Below, one piece after another: positions 11,705 through 22,523 of a stretch of DNA of 64,000 nucleotides. A program made the translations under genes and the position numbers. The DNA is from Strongylocentrotus droebachiensis. Taxonomy: Eukaryota > Echinodermata > Echinoidea > Camarodonta > Strongylocentrotidae. Within the stretch, counting starts at the first letter, position 1, and every line of letters starts with the position of its first letter. The notes under the pieces are model-generated. The model was not told where the DNA came from, searched no databases, and saw only the letters and a program-made list of their open reading frames with translations. Location: contig JAVYIG010002385.1 of the NCBI GenBank assembly GCA_035222895.1, forward strand, positions 1 through 64,000. Direction: 5' to 3'.

Positions 11705-13001
11705 TAGGATTTCCCGGCCAAATTCGAGTGTTTGTCATTCGAATTCATTTACTTTGCATTTAAGTTAGCGCAGTTCGGCTTTGCCATGCCAATTATCATT
11801 CAATTTTCCAGTTTTTGTATTTAATTTAGGATTTTGGTCGAAGGGTTTCATAGATATGTCATTCAATTTAGAAATTGCTCAACTAGCATTCAAATTAATA
11901 TTCACTTGTCGAAGCGTAATTTTTATCATTCAAATTAACACCTGTCATTCGTATTCGTAATATTTTTATTCAAGTTAGGAATGTTAGGGGGAAGAGTTGC
12001 AACAAACTTTTACAGTTTTAAATAATGCAGTTAAAATGCATGATCTACCATTGGGGTCAAAGCTGATATTCCATTTATTTATTTTCAGGACAATGCAGAT
12101 GGGTGTAGTCAGACATAAAGTAAAGAAGGGGCGAAATCAAGGGATATGGCATTTCTGCACGGACATGTTCATATACCCGGGAAAGGTTGGGGTAACCCTC
12201 AATCGCCCCTTTTTACTACAGACCCGGAATTTTACAAAAGTAATTCACATCGTCTCTTATACCCAGCACACCCCTCTGTTTTTCTTAAAGAGTTTCATAG
12301 TTTACTTGCCCGCCAGCAGATCGATGGCTAAAGACATGGCTAAATAATGAATCACGTTCAAATTGTTGACTCTAGTCCCTTCCCCAGTCACAATATTGTA
12401 CCCTTCTTCCATAATGAATTATGATGAAATTATGATAAATTTATGATGAAACATAAGACAAACAATTTCCTTACATGAACATTTACAAATATACCGAGAC
12501 CATCAGGTCCGTAGATGCAAGTAGTTTTTTTCTTCTTAACAATCAAACTTAAATGATGATGAATATCAGATAAATCTAATAAGTATAAGTGTATAAATGC
12601 AAGAAAATGAAATATGATGAAATACACATGAAAAAACAATCTTGAAAGAGAAAGAATGAGCTATAAAAAGTGTGAATAAACGAGAAATGTATATTGACCA
12701 TCAATTTAAGTGCACAAAGTGCTAATTTGAATGCTACAAGTGAATTAGAATGCTAGAAGTACACCGACGCGTTGTCAGAAAATCGTGTTGCGCCAAATCG
12801 AATGACCAGATAGCGAAAGAAGCACATTGTTCATTAATTTGAATGAAACATACGTAGATTCTAACGAAAATTCCATAGATTTGAAAACTAGAAAAGGGAA
12901 TATAAACCCGAGATATACCTGACTGCACTAAAACCGTCGAATTTGAATGCAAGACAAATTAATTTGAATGACAAACTCGCGAATTTGGCCGGGAAATCCT
13001 A
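11705..13001. mobile_element. 1.3-kb TA-flanked element with subterminal repeat arrays
   Basis: The ends are inverted copies of about 43 bases beginning TATAGGATTTCCCGGCCAA, with TA (11703-11704 and 13002-13003) as likely duplicated target. Inside each end lie several copies of a short motif, TCATTCRAATT on the left (about 11732-11955) and its reverse complement AATTTGAATGA on the right (about 12723-12970). No transposase found; the middle has only short frames. Position: gene 1 intron 2. Confidence 0.7.
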
Positions 13002-13259
13002 TAACACTTTTTAAAGTCTTATTCTCTTCATGATAGGATTGTTCTTAAACTACCATTAGGATTGGCGCAAATTCGCACATGAATCTTCGAACAATCACAC
13101 CCATTGTCAACTGCAAAAGTATGTTGCTGAAGTGTCTTGGATCACACTAAGAACAATGTTGGAGATCATCAATGGTACTGTATTAATCACAGGGTATGTA
13201 TATATACCAATGTCTAAACTTTGTTTCAGTCTTTTCACTTTGAGGGAACCCTTTGGCAG

Positions 13260-13300
13260 TGCCCCCCCTCCTCCCCCCCCCCAGAAATTACGTGTTTTTT
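13260..13300. repeat. Poly-C patch with hAT-like flank
   Basis: C-rich run followed at about 13330 by 'ggacgcccctgg', resembling the right ends of other hAT-like elements here. No left end was found. Confidence 0.25.
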
Positions 13301-14106
13301 TTGGTGCACCCCACACTGAAAGCCATTCGGACGCCCCTGGCCCTGTAGTCAAGAGAGATGAATCCATCGATATATTTTTGGAAGGAAACATGTGTTTTAA
13401 AACGCCAATATTCAAGATTATTCGATATGAATGTACAAAACATAGTTACTGAGGAGATTACGTTCATAATTTCAAGACCCTAAATCCTACAAGACATGAG
13501 ATTTATGGCTATTTCAATGTCGAGTGTTTAGTTCCACTTGATCGTCACCAACCTATGCGCCATGCCGAGTCTTTCCTTGAGCCAAGGTAGAACGACACTG
13601 AAAGTGGCCCCTGGCCTCCTTCTTAAATTAGGCAATATACCTAATATACCAATTTGTACTCTTCGGTGATCATTTTTGGTGAGGGAATTTTTTTACACAG
13701 ATTAATGATTGGACGAAACAGTTTTGAATGAATGCACGTAACAACTAAAATGAAATTTGATAGCCCATTTTCAAATACGAATAACTGAAAAAGACTGAAC
13801 CCAGAAGGTGATTTATTAATGGTAATTGCTTTGAAAACGTGGTCACAGTTTTCATTTTGAATGGCGCAAATAAAAATGGTTGCCAGAACAATCAAACGGT
13901 TCGAAGGAATTTCAAATCGGAACAATGATATTCCACGCACATTTCGTGTTAAATTGAATGGTCTGATTGATTTAAACAACTGAAGATGAAAATTGGTGAA
14001 TTGACAAGGACAACCTACAGGCCTCGTGATTGCTTAAAGTACATGTTTCGCCTTGAACAAACCATGGAGTTACTAGCCTGATGCAGGTGCCGCCCGTATT
14101 TTTATA

Positions 14107-14107
<1 letters not shown>

Positions 14108-14153
<46 letters not shown>

Positions 14154-14262
14154 GTAGAGAGAGAGAGAACGGGGGGTAGAGAGAGAGGGGTAGAGAGAGG
14201 GAGAGGGGGGCAGAGAGAGGGAGAGGAGGTAGAGAGAGAGAGAGAGAGAGAGAGGGGTAGAG
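14108..14262. repeat. GA/G-rich microsatellite in gene 1 intron 2
   Basis: Uninterrupted (GA) run followed by GGGGTAGAGAGA-type variants. The Ser-Leu-Pro open frame across it is a repeat artefact. Confidence 0.85.
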
Positions 14263-14736
14263 TTCAGCCATCCCCATGTTAATTACATTATTTTGAATAT
14301 TGTTGTAATGTGATAGACAAGATGATCGGGAGATTCACTAGAACATAATAGTGTTGCCGAAAAGTCAACAGAAAAGCTTTAAACAAGCGAGCAAGTAACA
14401 AAAATAAGGTTCAACAAATTTGCCGATGAATAAAAAAACCTAAGTGTGCCGACAGACGTTTCCATTTTCCCCAAGTTAAAAACCCATGAATTTTGTATAG
14501 TTTCCAACTAATGATTATATTTCTTTCCAAGTACATAAAAGCTCACGAAATTCGTGTGATTATTTAAACAGAAAACTGTAAACAGGGGGAATTACATCCC
14601 CACACCCCTTAAAGCGAAATCCCCTGAATAGACGATGATTTCGAAAGTATGATGATGAGTCAGGCTTTAAACATTGTTCTGCTCAACTTGATTAAAACCA
14701 CTAAATAACCAAAACAAAAATTGATGGGATACTCAC

Positions 14737-14778
14737 CAGCAGGACAAATCAAATATGAAAAGTCATCATCATCGTTTT
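14737..14778 (-). CDS. Gene 1 exon 2 (42-nt microexon)
   Basis: Flanked by CTGTAG and GTGAGT. It reads E-NDDDDFSYLICPA-D across the phase-1 junctions, matching the position and the I-V/I-C-P core of the 45-nt exon 2 in genes 2-4. Acidic linker. Confidence 0.7.
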
Positions 14779-15647
14779 CTACAGTATACCAAAAGAAGGA
14801 GAAGAGAGAACTGGTTTAATTGAGGGTTAGGTGATCTACTTCATGAAAAAAGCAAGAAACCTCAGTCACCAATGGCATAGTGGGGGCAGTCGCATCATTG
14901 GAACGGCACCAGGAGGTCTTTCTACATGCTGAAACAATGTAAATTATCAATGTCACCGAGTAGGGGGCAGAAAGGATATACTCATTCTCTTTTCATGTTC
15001 CCTGTTCCGCTTTTCTTATCTCCCCTTCTCTCCTATGCCCACTTCCTCCTATTTTTGCCATCTGAAGGGAATAAGATCGAGGGTGTTTCCAGTGGCGTCA
15101 CCACTAGCAGTCACAATTAGAACCACTTTCACAAACGACTACCGACTACATGTAGTCTAGGTCTTCTGTTTTGCCATCTATTTCTAAATTATTTTTGAAT
15201 TGAGTTACCGTATTTCTCCCATTTTCCCTCAATTCTCCAAGATTTCTTTTTGTTTAAAGACGATACCATCCATCTCTTTTCTTTTTCAGGCAGTGTAGAT
15301 CTTCACGCAAAATCGATAGGAAGCATGATTGTTATTATTCACCGTAAGTGTTGAGGTCGATTATTACATTTTATCTAGATTTACCTATCATATTCATGTT
15401 GTCATGTGATACCTACATGATAATTTTATTTTTTATCTTCTATTATCATGCACAATACATATCATGAATCCAAAAAAATAATAAAGTAAGTAACAATACT
15501 ACTTAAGAAAGAAAAGTTTGAATGCATTTATAGTTGGACGTATTATGAATACCAAAGTAATTAAGATGGTAATCAAAGATAAATAAGAAAGTAACTGAGG
15601 GGTAAAATGTATGAATGCATTTGTAGTTGGACGTATCTATTCCTTAC

Positions 15648-15906
15648 CGCTCCAGCTGGAAGACCAGGACGAAGACGAGGGCAGTCGAATCTCTGGCTTG
15701 CTCGGACCCGATGAGGACGTGTTTCCGGCATCATTCCAGGTGGAAGACGAGGAAGATGACGAGGGGACTTGAATCTCGGACCCGCTCAGACCCGATGAGG
15801 ACGTGTTTCCGCCAGCAGAACCAAAATTCGGATCTAAATTAGAACAGTCACAAAATGATGATATTTTGAGTAAGAATAGCAGAAATATCACGCGTTTCGA
15901 AGCCAT
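15648..15906 (-). CDS. Gene 1 exon 1 (signal peptide and Ser-rich linker)
   Basis: ATG at 15904-15906 is chosen because MASKRVIFLLFLLK aligns with MALHRVLLLVFLLK of the paralogues; an in-frame ATG eight codons upstream is possible. The hydrophobic signal peptide ends near SSFCDCS. The rest is a linker made of two copies of about 25 residues (GNTSSSG...EI...PSSSS). Ends in phase 1 before gtaagg. It is longer than in the other genes (259 against 160-169 nt). Confidence 0.75.
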
Positions 15907-15994
15907 TCTATTCCATTCAAATCTATTCATCAGACAAGTGATGAACGTTTTTCCAAAATATTTGTTATAATAAAATGATGGATCACTTTACATC

Positions 15995-16022
15995 GCCAAG
16001 GCATATTATATATATATACCCA
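15995..16022 (-). promoter_or_regulatory. TATA-rich candidate core promoter of gene 1
   Basis: TATATATATATAATATG on the minus strand, about 90-110 bases upstream of the chosen ATG. It could equally be a short AT repeat. Confidence 0.25.
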
Positions 16023-16299
16023 CCTTCAAAAATAAACGTTAAATATTGAATTTCGTGACCAGGCCACAGGTGTTCGGGGCGCACACGTAATAACCAGCTT
16101 TCACGTGACTATTTTTTTTGGTTTATCTAAATAGGTCACTGACCCTCACTACCCTTATCAAGGATAACCAGGTTTGTCAAAAAAACGCGTCGAAACGCGT
16201 CGTATGACGCACATAAACCTAGGTTTGTCGACGAATCTCCTTTGTGAATTCGGGCCATTATGTCGGACACTGATTTAGAAAAACTCTAGAATTTTCAGA

Positions 16300-19200
16300 A
16301 AGTGCACAGTATCAAATTACCGCCAATGGTTACAAAAATATTCTTGTTTAATGTGATCGAACTCAGTTACCCATGACAAAAATGCTGTTTTATGTGCTTG
16401 TTGTAGTAGATGGATTCGTTTAGATTGTTCTAAACTCAGTACTGACTTCTTTAACTCGGATACCGATTGGCTGTGTGATAAATACTTGTTCGGTGAATTA
16501 CCTTTTAATTTCACAAACCTTAAGGATGAAGCACCCAAAGACCAAAACGATAAACTTGTTATATTTTATGATACTGTTTCTAAAGTGTGTGAAAATCTAA
16601 ATTCTTACAAGGTCAAATCGGCCACTTAAATATATGTTCATTGTAAAAAAAGATCATGACGAAATAGATGGGATATTGTTTTCCAGTAAACTTGATATTT
16701 TAACTTTTAGTGATACAAGATTTTGAAATTTGAAGTTTCCATTTCTGGATTCAATATTGTGAGAATGAATAGAAACCGAAATGGTGGTGGGGTTATGATG
16801 TATATGCGAAATTCGATACCTTTGACTTTGGAAAAAACATTTTGAAATTAATTTGAAGCTATTGTGTGCTAGAATACATGTCGATAAACAAAACCCTTGT
16901 TATGTGGTTGTATGATATAGGACCCCCAGATTTTAATAAAGAAATTTTAGATCAGTTTGATTTTTGTTAAACAATTTTTAGATACACAATCAGTTGATTT
17001 TATTGTAACTGGTGATATGATATGTGATGTCATAAAGAATCCACCTTCTTGCCATACAAAAACATAGCTTTTGTTGGCAAGTGATTTTGAAATGAAACTA
17101 GGAAACAAATAATAACTAATACATCTTCTCCTACAATTGATTTACTGTTTTCTTCAAATGATGAAAATTTTCAGTTTTGTGACGTTGTACCCATTTCATT
17201 GAGTGACCACTTATTGTTGCTGCAGTTGGCAAAACAAAGTCACCTGTTTCAAGACATAAATACATCTCGTATCGAGTTTTTGATAAAAGGAGTTTCGAAC
17301 TTTTTTTACAAATATCTAAAGTATGCATCTTGGTTTAACATTCTTTCCGAAAATGATAAATAGACAGGATTTGAAAATTGGTTGATTTGTTCGAAAAATC
17401 ATTTTAAATAAACATGCCCCTCTAAAGTTCAAACGAGTTAGAAAAAATAGTAAACGATGGATTTATTATAATATAATTTTCTTTGATGCGGAAAAGGGAT
17501 GCTTGCAAGGAGCACATATCTCTCTGGGAACCTCCGATTGGAATGATTATATGTTGTTGTTTGGTATTATCGGCGTTTCATTCTTTTTTAGAATATTTAC
17601 GCCTTTCACTTTATTTCTTTTTTTTCTTCTATTTTCTATAAGAAAGGGTTACTTCTTATATACGTGGGGCGAAAAGAGGATATATCACAGCTAATATTTT
17701 TTCAGGCTAATGGTAACAGTGCAGAAATGTGGAAATTGTTGCGTAGTAATAAAAATTCCAAATTCAAAGGCGCGCAGTGGCCTCAAATGTTTTGTTCAAA
17801 ATTGTTATAAACATACTGATTCAAAGAAATTGCTAATATTATACATTATTTTCTTTTTCAACTGTTGCTAGTCAACTGAAAGATGAAAATCGCTTTGACT
17901 TTAATTTTAGTGTATATTTTCACATGAATAAATTGTCAAGTCAGTTTCCCTTTCATCAAGTATCTTGCAATGCTGTTCTAAATATTTTTCAAAACATTCC
18001 AAAGAGTAAAGCTGAAGGTTTAGATTGTTTACCAACTTTCGTTTTAAAAGATTCTTTGCCATTTGTTGTTCAGTATCTTACGCATATTATTAGTTTGTCT
18101 TTGGCAAATGGTAAGATTCCTCCAGATTGGAAAACTGCAAAAAATAACTAAAATGTATAAGGATGGGAGCATGACCGATCCTATACAGTGCGTCCCAGAA
18201 AAAACGAAACCGAGAAGTATCGATGTTCTATCATAACTTAATCACAACTATAATTAATAAATGATACATATTTGGAAAGCTTAGAGTCTCTTCTTTCATG
18301 TGATGCTACTCAGATAATGCATATTTCACGCATGAGTGATTAAAAGCAATTTGAAGGAAGGAAACCAAAAAGACATTTGGCGGGCGGTATCTGAATTTCG
18401 AAGAAAAATTCACATTTCTAGAAAGTTGAGTTTCTGCCCTTTCATATGACACCTCAATCAGGAAAAATGAGCGAGGAATGACAAAGTTCTGTTTGTTTAA
18501 AGTAGTGCTTGCATTTCCATAATTTTATTAAACGAATTCGTTTTCACTGGCTGCCTGCCGTATCAATAAACGAAATTAACGAAAGATTTAACTCCGTTTC
18601 GTTGACAATCAGCCGTAGACGAGAGTCTTCATGCATGGCTGATTGTCAATGAAACGGAGTTAAGTCTTTTGTCAAATCTGCTTTTTGCTACGGCAGGCAG
18701 CCAGTGAAAACGAATTCGTTTGTTAAAATTATGAAAATGTAAGGGCTACTTTAAACAAACAGAACTTTGTTATTCCTGGCTCATTTTTCTTGATTGAGGT
18801 ATCATATGAAAGAGCAGAAAATGAACTTTCTAGAAATATGAATTTTTCTTTGAAATTCAGATACCGCCCGCCAAATTATTTTTTGGTTTCCTTCCTTCAA
18901 ATCGCTTTTAATCACTCATGCGTGAAATATGCATCACTTGAGTAGCATCAACTGAAAGAGGAGACTCTAAGCTTTCCAAATATGTATCATTCATTAATTA
19001 TGGTTGTGATTAAGTAATGATAAAACATCGATACTTCTCGGTTTCGTTTTTTCTGGGACGCACTGTACATTATTATAGACCTACCACAGTCCTTTCAGTT
19101 TTATCCAAAGTTCTCGAGAAGATAGTCTTCACACAAGTCTATAGATATATTACGGATAATTCAATTTCGTCTGACAATCTATTTGGATTTCGTTCCAAAT

Positions 19201-21310
19201 ATTCTACTACATCAGCACTTGTTACAATTACAGACAAAAATACGTCAACAATAATTGGACAATGGTTTCGTTGTTGGTCTTGTCACTTTGGACTTTAGAA
19301 AAAAGCTTTTGATTTGGTGTTCATTAATTATTGTTTAAACAAAATATATTCTCTTGGATTTGATGATGATATAGCTTCAGATGGTTTGAAGATTACCTTT
19401 CTTTAAGAAAACAAATTACAATTGTAAGTTGGTGTAAATCATGCCCCGCCTGTTACATTGCTATTCATTCCCAGTTTCTTAATGATATTACTAATGCATT
19501 GCGCAATGTTTTTATATTATATGCTGATGACACAATGTCTTTACTATGCTTCTAATAACCGGGATCATTTATTTTCTTGCCCAAATGAAGAATTATTATT
19601 GATTTCAAAGTGGCTAAAGTGTAATGAATTGTTGTTAAATACAAAGAAATTTAAATTTACGCTATTTGAGCAAGACAAAATTATCATATTTTGAAAATGC
19701 TCAAGTCTTTTGATGAAAACTGGAAAGTGTTTAAAACGAGTTGATGAATGTAAATATATATGTGTCATTTAAACACCTTCTTTAAGTTGGGACGCCTATC
19801 TTCCATCTCTGAAGAAAAAGATCATTTGTAATTTATATTGTTTGAAAAGAATTGGGCCTTTTGTGAGCAAGAAAACTGCTGTCATATTGTATAAAGAACC
19901 TTTTAAACCTCATTTTGATTACTGTTTCATTGTATGGTACAATGCTGATATAGTTTTAATCAAGTACTTACAAGTATTACAAAATCGGGCTTAGTTTGTG
20001 CATTGTTCTGAAAGTTGATACCGGATTTAGCTCCCAGCTTTTATATACTTAATATTTGGATATTGTTCGCCTTAAATTACAATTGGAAAGAACAAGCTAT
20101 ATGCTTTGTTTTTAAAGCATTCTACAAATTCGTACCATATTCGGTAGGCTCCAGGCTTTATTTGGAAAGAAAACGTATATTGTCTTAGAAATTCAGACTA
20201 CACTTTGTAAATTGGTTAACCAAAACTAATTTTATGTGATTGGGTAGCATTTTTGCCAGTACCAAATCATGCCATCAATCGCCATGTCTTTCACGTGATG
20301 AGCAAAATTATTTTAAAAAATTGTTAGAGTAGCTCAAGAGTATTACGGAAGCAATCATTAATATGCCATCTAAAAAATGTTTTAAATGTTTGTAATGCCT
20401 TTTACCCAATATTATTATGTATTGTAAATGATGTATTTCTTTCTTACTATCTTTGACTTCTCTTTTGTTGCCCCTTCCTTGTTTTACTTCTCTTCACTTT
20501 GACTGGTAGCCTTTATCTCTATCACTCTTTCCTTCTGCTGTATGTATACAACTCTATAATTATAACTAAGCAATTATTTATATGTAATGCCTTATGTTTT
20601 GAAATACGTTTGTATTGTATTTTTCCGGCGTATAGTAATTTTGTTGTCAAATTCATTCGTGTAAATACCACACACACGGAGATACTGAAAAACAGCCTTT
20701 TGGGCTGAAAGTGTGTTCTTACCGTGTCTAAATATTTTTGCTCAAATCTTATAGTAATATACAAGAATAAACTGATAACAGTTGGTAATCATCTTAATTT
20801 TTCATTTAGATCTTCATCATCTGCTCGATTAATTTAATATTTATTTGGTCTTATGATCTTACCTTCCCAAAATGAACATTATAACTTACTTTTTCCGGTC
20901 ATGATTTGTCCTGCTTCTTCTTCTTCTTCTTCTTCCTTCCCCCTTTTCCCTTTTCCTTCTTATCTGTTTTACTTCTCCTTGTTCGTTTCGTGTTTGTAAA
21001 TTGTATGTTGTTTTGAAATATTGTCTTGTGTTTTCTAAGTCTTCGTAGGCAAAATTTGAAACATTTATATTTTTATTTTTTTCTGGGGGATCCACAACCT
21101 ACAAGCACTGCTTTTTAGTGGATCCCCCCTATTTCCTCAGAAATTAAGAAATTATTGTAATAATTGTATTATGTGCAAAGTTTATTTGTATAGTTTCTTG
21201 AAAAAATGAATTATGTATGAAATCAAATGTAATATCTTTGTTTACCTTTCTGTTGGAAATGAAATAAATATGAATATGAATATGAATAAATAAAATCAAC
21301 AACAACAACA
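16300..21310 (+). mobile_element. Decayed LINE (non-LTR retrotransposon), split by a foldback element
   Basis: Broken frames read in order as: a Cys-rich patch (CSRWIRLDCSKL...DWLCDKY, about 16390-16480), endonuclease-like (FSDTRF, RNRNGGGVMMYMRNS, about 16700-16820), reverse transcriptase (KAEGLDCLPTFVLKD at 18010; YRPTTVLSVLSKVLEK at 19080; LFGFRSKYSTTSAL; the YADDT active-site motif near 19520) and C-terminal RT sequence to about 20000. A tail of AATATG repeats then AAC repeats (21255-21312) marks the 3' end. Many stops show it is dead. CR1/L2-like clade is a guess. Confidence 0.75.
18186..19065. mobile_element. 880-bp foldback mariner-like element inside the LINE
   Basis: Ends CAGTGCGTCCCAGAAAAAA and its inverse, with arms of about 420 bp complementary almost throughout, meeting near 18620. 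Flanking TA (18184-18185 and 19066-19067) is duplicated. Removing the element and one TA restores an open RT reading (T-D-P-I-H-Y-Y-R-P), which proves the insertion. No transposase. Confidence 0.85.
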
Positions 21311-21469
21311 ACTAAAAGTTCTTCCTTTTCTAGTCCATTTCACGGTCCAATGCAGTCAATAGTAAAACTAAAAAAGTTGTTCCTGATGAAATCTATATTC
21401 TGCTGTGGCGGGACTTGAACACCCTCGTTTTAAAGGGGGTCTTGGGTTTACCTCTTACCATTTTATGAC

Positions 21470-22128
21470 TGAAGATTTTCCACCAATAAAAAAAAATAAA
21501 AAAGAACTCATAAAATTTATAACTTTTCTGCCAAGGGTGACAGGTATTAATTATCATATTGTAGCATGTGCTTAAAAAGCGGGGTCCTTAATATCAATAT
21601 GCGATTGAACAACAGCCTGCAAAAAAAAAAAAAAAAAAAAATCTGGTTGACAAAATATTTTCAACTTTCAATATTTTTACTTATTTTTAAAATCTCATTT
21701 CCGCCGTGTGATCTTCCTTACAAAGTCTTTGACATTTCATTAAAAAAGCGATCGTTGAGAGCTTCATGAATACAAAAGGCAACATCGACCTTGCTGACAA
21801 ATCGATATATTATCTAGTGACAAATATAGTTTTCTGACTCCTCTCTGTCCACGTTCAAACAAATATTCTATTGTTTTATGAAACTTGTAAATACCAGTAC
21901 AAAACTGAAGCGCGGGGTCGTAAAAGAGGAAAACAAGAAAGAATATACAAAAAGTCTATGTAAGTTACATAGACTTTTTACATTGTAACAGGATCGACCA
22001 TTAGCTTTATTTGATAAGCTATCACTCACTGCTCACTACAGCGATAACAAGGCCATCTTCTACGTTCTTGCACATTTCAGTTTGCACATCTTCACGATTG
22101 TGAGTGTGTTTCAGCGGTTTGCGTTAAC
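21470..22128 (+). promoter_or_regulatory. Conserved upstream region of gene 2
   Basis: Homologous blocks lie upstream of gene 3 (about 32770-33277) and gene 4 (about 44775-45391). Shared parts include 'ttataacttttctgcc', the block ending 'aacagcctgca', GCGCGGGGTCG (21910-21920) and 'acgttcttgcac'. A TTTCAG six bases before CGGTTTGCG suggests a 5' UTR intron acceptor just ahead of the ATG. Conservation may only reflect recent duplication. Confidence 0.45.
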
Positions 22129-22288
22129 ATGGCTCTCCATCGTGTCTTGTTGTTGATTTTCTTGCTTAAAACATTACCGTTCTGTTCTTGTTCTGATCCA
22201 TATTGCGCTCTTGATGGTGAAAATCAGTATTCCTATGAGGAGGGTGCAGTAGACGATGACTCGAATTCTTGGATGAGCACTAATACCG
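22129..22288 (+). CDS. Gene 2 exon 1 (signal peptide, linker)
   Basis: 160 nt ending in phase 1 at CCG|gtgagt. The ATG has a purine-containing context (AACATGG), and the hydrophobic stretch follows at once. Confidence 0.85.
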
Positions 22289-22483
22289 GTGAGTTATAAA
22301 ATAAGTCTCGCGATGTGCCCGCCTCTTGTAAATGGAAGCTTTTAGACGTGTTTAGTGGAAGTATTACCACTTGAGTCGCTAACAATGAAGATGTTTGGAT
22401 AAACAGACTAAGAAAAGTGGCAGGACCCTGGGGAGGAATTTGGAGAGCCCTTGTATGGCAAGGAGAGGGAGGGAGAGAGAGAT

Positions 22484-22523
<40 letters not shown>

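Larger units (their letters stand above)
5079..15906 (-). pseudogene. Gene 1: divergent, disrupted copy of the SMB/Cys-rich seven-helix receptor family
   Basis: Six exons on the minus strand: 15906-15648, 14778-14737, 10016-8606, 7870-7605, 6660-6169 and 5327-5079. Domain order is as in genes 2-4: signal peptide starting MASKRVIFLLFLLK, a Ser-rich linker, an SMB-like cluster (C-S-C...C...DCC), the Y-x-N-x-x-C-A-x-C modules and seven helices. All splice sites are GT-AG with the family's phases. Three lesions break the frame. One lies in exon 3 between 9309 and 9338, where one frame ends at 9310-9312 and the other opens just upstream. The second is an extra base in a CCC run at 8708-8710. The third is a missing base at the exon 4 donor (7605-7610), so the normal splice would give AGG-TGA. 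Exons 5 and 6 are intact and well conserved, so decay is recent or partly due to assembly errors. The tail is shorter than in genes 2-4. The original role was presumably a plasma-membrane receptor; the ligand is unknown. Confidence 0.8.
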
